This document shows positions 1 to 7,432 of a stretch of 64,000 bases of DNA, one piece after another (the stretch's first letter is position 1; every line of letters starts with the position of its first letter). Made by a program: the position numbers and the translations under genes. Origin of the DNA: Actinomycetota bacterium (GTDB taxonomy: Bacteria > Actinomycetota > Actinomycetes > S36-B12); assembly GCA_016717115.1 (NCBI GenBank), contig JADKGE010000001.1:833959-897958 (forward strand), written 5' to 3'. The notes beneath the pieces were generated by a model that worked only from the letters and a program-made list of their open reading frames with translations, was not told the origin of the DNA and made no database searches.

Positions 1-87
1 GATGGCCTGCCGGATCTCGTAGCCGGTCAGAGACCCGATCGACAGCACGCCGAGCACCGCGGTGCTGGTCTGCGCCTGTCTTGCCAC
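1..87 (-). CDS. PadR-family transcriptional regulator (N-terminal part, runs off the window)
   Basis: Reading the reverse strand from a GTG at 87 gives 29 residues that include LGVLSIGSLTGYEIRQAI. This is the start of the winged-helix domain of PadR-family repressors (leading helix, then the G-YEI turn). The gene continues beyond position 1, so neither the effector-binding C-terminal helices nor the length can be judged. It is divergent from the PPOX gene at 117, and a perfect palindrome lies between them. This arrangement is common for PadR proteins that repress themselves and the divergent gene. GTG is the only in-frame start candidate I see before the palindrome. Confidence 0.75.
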   Translation of the reverse strand, partial: MARQAQTSTAVLGVLSIGSLTGYEIRQAI

Positions 88-95
88 CGCAGCAG

Positions 96-112
96 TATAT
101 CTGCTAGATATA
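96..112. promoter_or_regulatory. Perfect palindrome between divergent PadR and PPOX genes (candidate PadR operator)
   Basis: TATATCTGCTAGATATA is a 7-bp perfect inverted repeat with a 3-bp spacer. It is a strongly AT-rich island in GC-rich DNA, 4 bp before the PPOX ATG and 8 bp before the PadR GTG. Known PadR operators are AT-rich palindromes of this size. It also contains -10-like sequence for either direction, so bound repressor could block both promoters. The role is inferred. Confidence 0.6.
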
Positions 113-116
113 TGAC

Positions 117-533
117 ATGGCTACCCCCGCGTCTCTCGACGTCCTCGGATCGGCGAAGTACATCTCCTTGACGACCTTCCGGTCGGACGGCACCGCCGTC
201 GCGACACCGGTGTGGGTGGTGCGCGAGGCCGACACCCTTCGCGTCATCACCGATCCGATGTCGGGCAAGGCGAAGCGGCTGCGCAACAACCCGGACGTGC
301 TCGTGTCGCCCTGCGACATGAGGGGACGGGTCACGCCGGGCGCCGTCTCGGTTACGGGAAAGGTCGCCTTCCAGGATGCCGACACGACGCGCGCGACCAT
401 GGCGACCATCACCAAGAAGTACGGCCTAATGGGGCGCGTCCTCACGTTCATGAACACTCGACGGGCGAAGAAGGCGGGCGGCGGGACGCCGGCGCACGTC
501 GGCCTCACGGTGACTCTCGATGCCGCGGAATGA
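117..533 (+). CDS. PPOX-class F420-dependent oxidoreductase-like protein
   Basis: This 138-residue protein has the split-barrel flavin-reductase pattern: an N-terminal strand with YISLTTFRSDGTAVATPVW, then a central VVREADTLRVITDP segment and a basic GKAKRLRNNPDV stretch that contacts the cofactor phosphate in this family. Small actinobacterial PPOX proteins of this length often use F420 rather than FMN, which would fit the cofC gene at 12.9-13.6 kb. The substrate cannot be inferred. The ATG at 117 directly follows the operator palindrome and leaves almost no leader, so translation may be leaderless or nearly so. The 3' end overlaps the serine hydrolase start, suggesting co-transcription. Confidence 0.75.
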   Translation: MATPASLDVLGSAKYISLTTFRSDGTAVATPVWVVREADTLRVITDPMSGKAKRLRNNPDVLVSPCDMRGRVTPGAVSVTGKVAFQDADTTRATMATITKKYGLMGRVLTFMNTRRAKKAGGGTPAHVGLTVTLDAAE

Positions 534-1578
534 CGATGTCGAGCGGAGGCTCGGCCTGATCGCGCAGAAGGTGGCGGCGGACCGCAGGACCGGTGAGGTC
601 CTCCTCGCGGTCGCGTCGGGGGACCGGTCCCTCGACTACCGGTGGGGCCCAGCGGACCGGCCGTTCTTCATCGCGAGCGCGACGAAACTCTATGTGACCG
701 CGCTCATGGCCCGCCTCATGGAACTCGGGCGCGTCGACTGGGACGCGCCTATGGCGTCGTACCTGCCGGACCTCGACCTTGACGGGTTGCTCGTCCTTGA
801 CGGCATCGACCACACCCGTGAGATCACCGTGCGGCACCTGCTCGCCCATACCTCGGGCCTGGCCGACTACTTCGAGCAGAAGCGGCACGACGGCACCACG
901 ACCTTCGGCCGGGCGATCGAGGCCGACGCTGGTTGGAACCTGAGCGACGTGGTCCGGTGGACGCGCGACGACCTCACGGGGCATTTCGTACCGGGCGCGC
1001 CCGGACGGGCCTTCTACTCGGACACCAACTACCAGCTTCTGGGCGGGATCATCGAGCGCCAGTTCGGAGCAGGGTTCGGCGAGGTGGTCAGGCAGGAGAT
1101 CGTTGAGCCGCTCGGGCTCGACCGCACCTTCTGCTTCGACGCCTCGACGATCCACCTGTATGACGACGTGTGCACGATGCGTCGCGGTGCCACCGGCCTG
1201 CGCATACCGCAGGCCATGGCCTCGGTGGGGGCGGACGGGGGGATCGTGTCGACCCTCGACGACTCCGTCCGCTTTCTGCGGGCATTCATGGGCGCCGAGC
1301 TGTTCTCGGCGCGGACCCTGAAGCAGCTGCAGGGGGAGTGGCGACGGATCTTCTTCCCGCTCGAGTACGGAACGGGAGTGATGTCGTTCACGGTGCCGCG
1401 GGTGTTCTCACCGCTGCGCCGCTTCCCGAGGGTCGTGGGTCACTCCGGTGCCTCGGGCACCGTGCTGTTCTGGTGCCCCGAGTGGGACGTCTACGTCGCC
1501 GGCACGGTCAATCAGGTGGAGAAGCGCTCCCTGCCCTTCCAGATGATGATCAGGTCGCTTGCGGTCGTTCGGCCCTGA
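520..1578 (+). CDS. Beta-lactamase-family serine hydrolase
   Basis: This 352-residue protein has the three landmarks of the class C beta-lactamase/DD-peptidase fold: SxxK as SATK (Ser53, Lys56), a Tyr motif at about residue 166 (YSD, where the family norm is YSN) and HSG at residue 308. Such stand-alone proteins are usually esterases or D-amino-acid peptidases rather than antibiotic-resistance enzymes. I see no clear signal peptide, so it is probably cytoplasmic. The start at 520 overlaps the previous gene by 14 bp, consistent with one transcript from the PadR-controlled promoter. The 3' end overlaps the convergent membrane-protein gene by 29 bp. Confidence 0.8.
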   Translation: MPRNDDVERRLGLIAQKVAADRRTGEVLLAVASGDRSLDYRWGPADRPFFIASATKLYVTALMARLMELGRVDWDAPMASYLPDLDLDGLLVLDGIDHTREITVRHLLAHTSGLADYFEQKRHDGTTTFGRAIEADAGWNLSDVVRWTRDDLTGHFVPGAPGRAFYSDTNYQLLGGIIERQFGAGFGEVVRQEIVEPLGLDRTFCFDASTIHLYDDVCTMRRGATGLRIPQAMASVGADGGIVSTLDDSVRFLRAFMGAELFSARTLKQLQGEWRRIFFPLEYGTGVMSFTVPRVFSPLRRFPRVVGHSGASGTVLFWCPEWDVYVAGTVNQVEKRSLPFQMMIRSLAVVRP

Positions 1579-1804
1579 CGGAGGCTGGTGCCCGGCCTCG
1601 CCCCCAGGCGAAGTAGGAGATGGGGCCGACGAAATTGACCGCGATCGCGGCCGCCCAGGCCACCTTGGGTCCTCGGACGAGCTCCCGAGGCCGTCGGGCC
1701 AGGTCGATCCACGCTGTTGCCGCGAGGGACAGCTGAACGGACGCGGCAACGAGGATCGCCGTCTTCTCCGTGTCGGACAGGTCGTTCCAGTGCTTGCGGG
1801 CCAT
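1550..1804 (-). CDS. Small membrane protein with PLDc_N domain
   Basis: The ATG at 1804 was preferred over an upstream in-frame ATG because AGGAGG lies at the right distance before it. The 84-residue product starts MARKHWNDLSDTEK and has two hydrophobic segments. The second, AIAVNFVGPISYFAWGR, is the hallmark of the phospholipase-D-nuclease N-terminal (PLDc_N) domain, a two-helix membrane module seen alone in many actinobacteria. The catalytic HKD part is absent, as is normal for these small proteins. The function is unknown. It is convergent with the serine hydrolase and divergent from leuB. Confidence 0.65.
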   Translation of the reverse strand: MARKHWNDLSDTEKTAILVAASVQLSLAATAWIDLARRPRELVRGPKVAWAAAIAVNFVGPISYFAWGRGRAPASVRAERPQAT

Positions 1805-1875
1805 GCCAACCTCCTGTCCCAACCATGCCGGATGCGCATGCGGGATGCCATGGGGAGGCAACTACTCTTCATGCC

Positions 1876-2931
1876 ATGTCACGAACACTCTCCCTCGCCC
1901 TGATCCCCGGCGACGGCATCGGCACCGAGGTCGTCGCCGAGGCGATGAAGGTCCTCCAGGCCATAGCGCCGGCGGCCGACCTTGACGTGCAGACCACGGA
2001 GTACGACCTCGGTGCGCGGCGCTACAACGCCACCGGCGAACTCCTGCCCGACTCGGTGGTGGAGGAGCTTCGCGGCTACGACGCCATCCTGCTCGGTGCC
2101 ATCGGTGATCCTTCGGTGGCGCCCGGCATCCTCGAGCGGGGCGTGCTCCTGCCGCTTCGGTTCGCCCTCCAGCAGTACGTCAACCTCCGTCCCGTGAAGC
2201 TCTATCCGGGGGTCAAGGGTCCGCTCGCGGACAAGGGGCCGAAGGAGATCGACTTCATCGTCTGCCGTGAGGGCACCGAGGGTCCCTACGCAGGTGCGGG
2301 CGGGGGCCTGCGGCTGGGCACGGCCGACGAGGTGTCCACCGAGGTGTCCATCAACACCTACCTCGGCGCCGAGCGGATCATCCGGGACGCCTTCGAGCGC
2401 GCGGCCAGGCGGCGCGGCAAGGTCTCGCTGGTCCACAAGACCAACGTCCTCGTCTACGCGGGCCAGACGTGGGCACGCGCATTCGCCGACGTCGCTCGCG
2501 ACTACCCGAGCATCGAGACGGACTACTACCACGTCGATGCGGCGTCGATGTTCTTCCTGACCCAGCCCGAGCGGTTCGACGTCGTCGTGACGGACAACCT
2601 GTTCGGCGACATCATCACCGACATCGGCGCCGCGATCGTCGGGGGAATGGGCCTCGCGGCGAGCGGCAGCATCGATCCCACGGGCCGGAACGCCAGCACG
2701 TTCGAGCCGGTGCACGGCTCGGCCCCGGACATCGCCGGGCAGGGCAAGGCCGACCCGATCGCGCAGGTGCTCTCGCTGGCCATGCTCCTCGACCATGTCG
2801 GTGAACCAGCGGCTGCCGCGTGGGTCGAAGCCGCCGTGGCCGCCGACCTTGCGACCCGCGGAGAGTCCGTCCGCAGCACCTCAGCCATTGGGGATGCCCT
2901 GGCCGCAGGCGCGGTCGCCGAGGCCCGCTGA
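1876..2931 (+). CDS. leuB: 3-Isopropylmalate dehydrogenase
   Basis: This 351-residue NAD-dependent beta-decarboxylating dehydrogenase catalyses the third step of leucine synthesis. The N-terminus IPGDGIGTEVV is the family signature. The substrate and metal region carries CREGTEGPYAG, then the catalytic Lys in VHKTNVL and the metal-binding DNLFGDIITD. NAD specificity is shown by the GSAPDIAGQG loop near residue 280. The frame is open further upstream, but homology begins at this ATG. The gene stands with ilvE and cimA as a branched-chain amino acid cluster and feeds the product of leuCD at 10-12 kb. Confidence 0.93.
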   Translation: MSRTLSLALIPGDGIGTEVVAEAMKVLQAIAPAADLDVQTTEYDLGARRYNATGELLPDSVVEELRGYDAILLGAIGDPSVAPGILERGVLLPLRFALQQYVNLRPVKLYPGVKGPLADKGPKEIDFIVCREGTEGPYAGAGGGLRLGTADEVSTEVSINTYLGAERIIRDAFERAARRRGKVSLVHKTNVLVYAGQTWARAFADVARDYPSIETDYYHVDAASMFFLTQPERFDVVVTDNLFGDIITDIGAAIVGGMGLAASGSIDPTGRNASTFEPVHGSAPDIAGQGKADPIAQVLSLAMLLDHVGEPAAAAWVEAAVAADLATRGESVRSTSAIGDALAAGAVAEAR

Positions 2932-2977
2932 GCCTCATCGCCTGTACGCCCCCTGATTCGGAAGGTAACGTCCGCTC

Positions 2978-4099
2978 ATGACCACGATGGAGACCGGCAC
3001 GGCTCTCTGGCCGATCGACCTGCAACCGTCCGACCACCCCGCCAGCGCCGCAGACCGCGAGGCGGTCCTCGCTGACCCCGGCTTCGGTCGGTCGTTCACC
3101 GACAACCTCGTGCGCGCCACCTGGACCGCGGACGACGGGTGGCACGGCGCCCGACTCGAGGCGTACGGGCCTATCGCCCTGGATCCCGCCACGAACTTCA
3201 TGCACTACGGGCAGGCGATCTTCGAGGGCCTCAAGGCATACCGCCACGCCGACGGCTCCATCAAGACGTTCCGGCCGGTGCAGAACGCCGAGCGTTTCGC
3301 GAACTCGGCCCGCCGGCTCGCCATGGCCGAGCTGCCCACCGAACTGTTCCTCGGGTCCATCGAGGCGCTCGTGCGGCAGGATCGCGAGTGGGTGCCGAGC
3401 GGCCAGGAGAAGTCGCTGTACCTGAGGCCGTTCATGATCTCCACGGAGATCGGCTTGGGAGTCCGCCCGGCGAATCGGTACGAGTACCTGCTCATCGCGT
3501 CTCCTGCAGGTGCCTACTTCCCCCGGGGGCTCAAGCCCGTGAGCGTCTGGCTGTCAGACGACTACGTGCGGGCGGCACCAGGTGGGACGGGCGAGGCGAA
3601 GTGCGCCGGCAACTACGCCGCGTCCCTCGTGGCGCAGGCCGAGGCCGCCCAGCACGGCTGCGACCAGGTCGTCTGGCTCGACGCGGTCGAGCGCCGGTGG
3701 ATCGAGGAGATGGGGGGCATGAACCTGTACTTCGTGCTCGGCCATGGCGACTCCGCCCGCCTGCTCACCCCCGAGCTGACGGGCTCGCTGCTGCCGGGCA
3801 TCACGCGCGCCTCCCTGCTCACCGTCGCGTCCGACCTCGGCATCCGCGCCGACGAGGGACGCATCAGCGTCGAGGATTGGCGAGAGGGCTGCGCGAGCGG
3901 CGAGATCTCCGAGGTCTTCGCGTGCGGTACCGCGGCGGTCATCACACCCGTGGGCGAGGTCAAGTCGCGCACGAGTGGTGCTTGGCAGGTGGGCGAGGGC
4001 GGCACCGGCACCGTCACCTCGCGACTGCGACAGGCGCTGCTGGACATCCAGACCGGCGAGGCTCCCGACACGCACAACTGGCTGCACACGATCTGCTGA
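2978..4099 (+). CDS. ilvE: Branched-chain amino acid aminotransferase
   Basis: This 373-residue fold-type IV PLP enzyme performs the last transamination for Leu, Ile and Val. Visible features are FMHYGQAIFEGLKAYRH in the substrate-binding N-terminal domain, the PLP-binding Lys208 in GEAKCAGNYAASL, and the phosphate-binding segments EMGGMN and FACGTAAVITPVG. The length is normal for actinobacterial IlvE. It lies 46 bp after leuB in the same direction, probably in the same transcript. Confidence 0.93.
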   Translation: MTTMETGTALWPIDLQPSDHPASAADREAVLADPGFGRSFTDNLVRATWTADDGWHGARLEAYGPIALDPATNFMHYGQAIFEGLKAYRHADGSIKTFRPVQNAERFANSARRLAMAELPTELFLGSIEALVRQDREWVPSGQEKSLYLRPFMISTEIGLGVRPANRYEYLLIASPAGAYFPRGLKPVSVWLSDDYVRAAPGGTGEAKCAGNYAASLVAQAEAAQHGCDQVVWLDAVERRWIEEMGGMNLYFVLGHGDSARLLTPELTGSLLPGITRASLLTVASDLGIRADEGRISVEDWREGCASGEISEVFACGTAAVITPVGEVKSRTSGAWQVGEGGTGTVTSRLRQALLDIQTGEAPDTHNWLHTIC

Positions 4100-4165
4100 T
4101 CCGTCCTGCCGCTGGGCCGACGCTCTGAGCGGCAACAAACCCCATGTCGGGCCGAAACTCACGGC

Positions 4166-4852
4166 ATGACTACTCGAAGGATTCTTGGTGCCCTGGGCGC
4201 GGCAGCCCTCGCGCTGAGCCTCACTGCGCCTGCCGCTGTTGCCGAAGACCAGGGGCCCATGGGTCCGCAAATGCTCCAGCAGACCGTGCTGCGAGCCCAG
4301 ATGCCCACCACCTTGGGGACGTGGCAGCAGTACCTCTACCGCGTCGACAAGAACGAGGCGCCGACCATGTGCTGGTCGATGAAGGGTGCCGTCACTCTGC
4401 CGAAGGCGCCGAGGGTCGGCTCCGTCAACTACCAGGTCGACCAGGCGACCAACGGCTTGGTCTCGATATTCCAGTACGCGACCAAGGCCGCAGCCGATGC
4501 TGCGCTGGCGAAGCTGCGCAAGATGGGCTGCTCGGACGACGCCAAGCACCCGACCGAGGGCGAGACGATGGTGGCGGCCCAGCAGGGCTCGGACTTCATG
4601 GACGCTGCAGAGACCGCTGTCGGGTCGAACATCACCTTCATCGACGATGGCACGCGCCCCTACATCAGCACCATCTCGACCCAGCGCGGCCTCGCCATCG
4701 TGCAGACCCAGGTGCGGACCATTGCCCCGCTGCCCCAGAGCATGAAGCAGCAGCAGGACACAATCGATGCGCTCAGTGCCGTCAACAAGAAGTGGCACGC
4801 CAAGGTCGTGAAGGCCTACCAGTCCTTCGGAGTCGAAGGCTCTGCGAGCTGA
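4166..4852 (+). CDS. Secreted protein of unknown function
   Basis: This 228-residue protein opens with a clear Sec signal peptide: basic MTTRR, a hydrophobic run AALALSLTA, and a likely AVA-ED cleavage near residue 28. The mature part has two Cys, one in MCWSM and one in KMGCSDD, compatible with a disulfide. Its architecture vaguely recalls the extracellular PknH-like sensor fold of actinobacteria, but I see no diagnostic motif. It follows ilvE by 66 bp and is closed by a strong hairpin. Confidence 0.6.
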   Translation: MTTRRILGALGAAALALSLTAPAAVAEDQGPMGPQMLQQTVLRAQMPTTLGTWQQYLYRVDKNEAPTMCWSMKGAVTLPKAPRVGSVNYQVDQATNGLVSIFQYATKAAADAALAKLRKMGCSDDAKHPTEGETMVAAQQGSDFMDAAETAVGSNITFIDDGTRPYISTISTQRGLAIVQTQVRTIAPLPQSMKQQQDTIDALSAVNKKWHAKVVKAYQSFGVEGSAS

Positions 4853-4862
4853 CGCCGTCAGA

Positions 4863-4906
4863 GTAGGTCGTGGCCGCGCGTCCCCTGGGAGGCGGCCACG
4901 ACCTAC
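4863..4906 (+). terminator. Intrinsic terminator-like hairpin after the secreted-protein gene
   Basis: A perfect 15-bp inverted repeat (GTAGGTCGTGGCCGC with its complement at 4892-4906) encloses a 14-nt loop, starting 10 bp after the stop codon. No U-tract follows, which is common for actinobacterial terminators. It separates the leuB-ilvE side from the independently controlled cimA unit. Confidence 0.7.
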
Positions 4907-4937
4907 CCGGCAGGGGGCATGTGGCAGGATGGGACAC

Positions 4938-4967
4938 GTGTTCAGCACCGCCATCATCATTAACTAG
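4938..4967 (+). CDS. Ile-rich leader peptide of cimA
   Basis: GTG TTC AGC ACC GCC ATC ATC ATT AAC TAG encodes the nonapeptide MFSTAIIIN with three consecutive isoleucine codons. It stands in the leader of an isoleucine-pathway gene. A -10-like CAGGAT at 4925-4930 with upstream TG (TGGCAGGAT) would place transcription start at or next to the GTG, so the peptide may be translated leaderless. Its stop codon runs directly into a 10-bp hairpin. These properties are those of a ribosome-mediated attenuation leader. It is too short for ordinary gene callers. Confidence 0.65.
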   Translation: MFSTAIIIN

Positions 4968-5018
4968 CGCGTCGACACCCGTCGACGCGCAGCCCTTCGC
5001 ACCCGCGGGGGGCTTTTT
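4967..5018 (+). promoter_or_regulatory. Candidate transcription attenuator (hairpin plus terminator) upstream of cimA
   Basis: A 10-bp stem, GCGCGTCGAC paired with GTCGACGCGC (4967-4976 and 4981-4990), begins at the last base of the leader stop codon. It is followed by an AGCCC...GGGCT stem (4991-5014) running into TTTTT, a plausible intrinsic terminator 40 bp before cimA. Stalling at the Ile codons would alter folding of the first stem. I could not define a fully convincing antiterminator pairing by eye, so the mechanism (attenuation versus simple termination) is inferred. Confidence 0.55.
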
Positions 5019-5058
5019 CGTTGGCAGGTCACACTCGCACCGACCGTAAGGACAGCCC

Positions 5059-6648
5059 ATGCCGCGCCCCGACGCATTCCACGTCTACGACACCACGCTG
5101 CGCGACGGGGCCCAGCGCGAAGGCATTTCCTACTCGGTCGCGGACAAGCTCGTCGTGGCCCGCCTCCTCGACGAGTACGGCGTCGGCTTCATCGAAGGCG
5201 GCTGGCCGGGCGCCATGCCCAAGGACACCGAGTTCTTCCAGCGGGCGGCCACCGAGCTGACCCTGCGCAATGCCGAGCTGGTGGCCTTCGGTGCCACCCG
5301 CAAGGCGGGTGTGAAGGTGCAGGACGACCTGCAGGTGAAGGCCCTCCTCGATTCGCACGCTCCTGTCATCACGGTCGTGGCGAAGTCCGACGTCCGGCAC
5401 GTGAAGGAGGCCCTCCGCACCACGAACGAGGAGAACCTCGCCATGGTCACGGATACGGTCGCCTACTTGGTGGCCGCGGGCCGCCGCGTGTTCGTCGACA
5501 TGGAGCACTTCTTCGACGGGTACAAGCACGACCCCGACTACGGGATCCGGCTGCTCGTCGCCGCGGCTGAGGCGGGCGCATCCGTGGGGGTCATGTGCGA
5601 CACGAACGGCGGAATGCTGCCCTACGGCATGTTCGAGATCGTCACCGACGTGAAGCAGCGGGCCGGGGTCCGTCTCGGCATCCACTGCCAGGACGACACG
5701 GGTTGCGCCGTCGCGAACTCGGTGACTGCCGTGCAGGCCGGCGTGACGCACGTGCAGTGCACGGCGAACGGCTACGGCGAGCGCACCGGCAACGCTGATC
5801 TCTTCGTCGTGGTGCCGAATCTCCAGCTGAAGCTGGGCATCGACTGCCTGCCTGAGGGTGCGCTGGCGGAGACGGTCCTGGTGTCGCGGGCCATCGCGGA
5901 GATCGCCAACATCGCCCCCAACACGCACCAGCCCTATGCCGGCTGGGCCTCGTTCGCGCACAAGGCCGGCCTGCACGCGAGCGCACTGAAGGTCAACGCC
6001 GAGCTGTACAACCACATCGATCCGGCCGTCGTGGGCAACGTGCAGAACGTGCTCGTGACCGAAATGGCGGGCAGGGCCTCAATCGAGCTGAAGGGCGCCG
6101 AGCTCGGCCATGACCTCTCGGGCAGCCCGGAGGTCATCTCCCGAGTGGTCGAGCAGGTGAAGGACCTGGAGTCGCAGGGATGGACGTTCGAGGCGGCCGA
6201 TGCCTCCTTCGAGCTGCTCATCCTCGATGCCCAGGGCGTCGAGGTGTCCTTCGAGGTCGAGTCCTGGCGCACCATCGTCGAGCAGGATGCCGCCGGCGAC
6301 GTCAAGTGCGAGGCGACCGTCAAACTCCACATCGACGGCGAGCGCATCATCTCGACGGCGGAGGGCAACGGACCCGTGAACGCGCTGGATCGCGCGGTCC
6401 GCCGTGCGATCGTCCGGGTCTACCCCGACTTGGACACGCTCCGCCTGACGGACTACAAGGTCCGCATCCTGGACGAGAAGGCGGGCACCGGGGCCAAGAC
6501 GCGCGTGCTCATCGGTACCTCCGACGGCAGGGACACCTGGAGCACGGTCGGAGTCCACGAGAACGTTATCGCCGCCTCGTGGCGAGCGCTCGAGGACGCG
6601 GTCAAGTTCGGATTGCTCCGGCACGAGGCGCAGCAGCCGAAGGCCTGA
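5059..6648 (+). CDS. cimA: Citramalate synthase
   Basis: This 529-residue member of the isopropylmalate synthase superfamily condenses pyruvate and acetyl-CoA to citramalate, a threonine-independent route to 2-oxobutyrate and isoleucine. The N-terminal TIM barrel has the DTTLRDGAQREG motif (residues 11-22) and the metal ligands in the HCQDDTGCAVANS segment. The C-terminal LeuA-type regulatory domain begins near residue 370. GGWPGAMPKDTEFF and the overall length match the CimA family rather than LeuA. AAGGAC lies about 8 bp before the ATG. Expression is probably set by the Ile leader just upstream. Confidence 0.9.
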   Translation: MPRPDAFHVYDTTLRDGAQREGISYSVADKLVVARLLDEYGVGFIEGGWPGAMPKDTEFFQRAATELTLRNAELVAFGATRKAGVKVQDDLQVKALLDSHAPVITVVAKSDVRHVKEALRTTNEENLAMVTDTVAYLVAAGRRVFVDMEHFFDGYKHDPDYGIRLLVAAAEAGASVGVMCDTNGGMLPYGMFEIVTDVKQRAGVRLGIHCQDDTGCAVANSVTAVQAGVTHVQCTANGYGERTGNADLFVVVPNLQLKLGIDCLPEGALAETVLVSRAIAEIANIAPNTHQPYAGWASFAHKAGLHASALKVNAELYNHIDPAVVGNVQNVLVTEMAGRASIELKGAELGHDLSGSPEVISRVVEQVKDLESQGWTFEAADASFELLILDAQGVEVSFEVESWRTIVEQDAAGDVKCEATVKLHIDGERIISTAEGNGPVNALDRAVRRAIVRVYPDLDTLRLTDYKVRILDEKAGTGAKTRVLIGTSDGRDTWSTVGVHENVIAASWRALEDAVKFGLLRHEAQQPKA

Positions 6649-6670
6649 CGGCGGTCGCTAGGCTCGATGC

Positions 6671-7432
6671 GTGCGCATCTGCCGGGTTTCTGTCGACGAC
6701 GACCTGTTCTTCGGGATCATCGAGGGTGAGGCGGTGGTCCTGTTGGCCGGGCACCCGTTCGGGGAGCTCGCACCGGAGGGTCGCGTCCTGCCGCTGACCG
6801 ACGTACGGCTGGTGGCGCCGGTGATGCCGACGAAGATCATCGCCGTGGCCCGCAACTACGCCGACCACGCGAAGGAGCTGGGCAACGAGGTTCCCACGTC
6901 GCCGATGATCTTCCTCAAGCCGAGCACGTCCATCGTCGGTCCCGGCGACCCGATCAGGCTGCCGTGGCAATCGGAGCGCGTCGAGCACGAGGCGGAGCTC
7001 GCCGTGATCATCGGCCGCGTGGCGAGCGACGTTCCCGAGGAGCGCGTGCCGGAGGTCGTCTTCGGCTACACGTGCGCGAACGACGTGTCCGCCCGCGACC
7101 TCCAGCAGACCGACGGGCAGTGGGGGAGGGCCAAGGGCTTCGACACGTTCTGCCCGCTCGGCCCGTGGATCGAGACCCAGATCGACCTCGAGGACGCGGC
7201 CGTCACCGGCATGGTGAACGGCGAGCTGCGTCAGGACGGCGTCCTCGGTGACATGGTTCGAGGCGTCCCCGAGCTGGTCTCGTGGATCAGCTCGGTCATG
7301 ACGCTTATCCCGGGCGACGTGATCCTCACAGGCACGCCGGCGGGGGTCGGTCCGCTTGTTGCGGGGGACACGGTCTCCGTCTCCATAGATGGCATTGGCA
7401 CTCTGACGAATCCGGTGGTCGATCGTGTCTGA
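6671..7432 (+). CDS. Fumarylacetoacetate hydrolase family protein
   Basis: This 253-residue protein has the FAH fold: a short N-terminal domain, then the catalytic barrel with KIIAVARNYADHAKELGN, metal-binding Glu residues in VEHEAELAVIIG, the signature YTCANDVSARDLQ, and the closing GDVILTGTPAGVGPL. Family members hydrolyse, decarboxylate or isomerise acylpyruvates and related dicarboxylates; the substrate here is not determined. The gene starts with GTG 23 bp after cimA, and its stop overlaps the gltX GTG start by 8 bp. That gltX neighbour is frequent in actinobacteria, so linkage rather than a shared pathway may explain the location. Confidence 0.85.
   Translation: MRICRVSVDDDLFFGIIEGEAVVLLAGHPFGELAPEGRVLPLTDVRLVAPVMPTKIIAVARNYADHAKELGNEVPTSPMIFLKPSTSIVGPGDPIRLPWQSERVEHEAELAVIIGRVASDVPEERVPEVVFGYTCANDVSARDLQQTDGQWGRAKGFDTFCPLGPWIETQIDLEDAAVTGMVNGELRQDGVLGDMVRGVPELVSWISSVMTLIPGDVILTGTPAGVGPLVAGDTVSVSIDGIGTLTNPVVDRV

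Noticed and set aside
3554..4960. A 468-codon reverse-strand open frame across ilvE and the secreted-protein gene
   Set aside because: It is antisense to two genes with clear motifs or a signal peptide, and its product is an Arg/His/Gly-rich shadow sequence.
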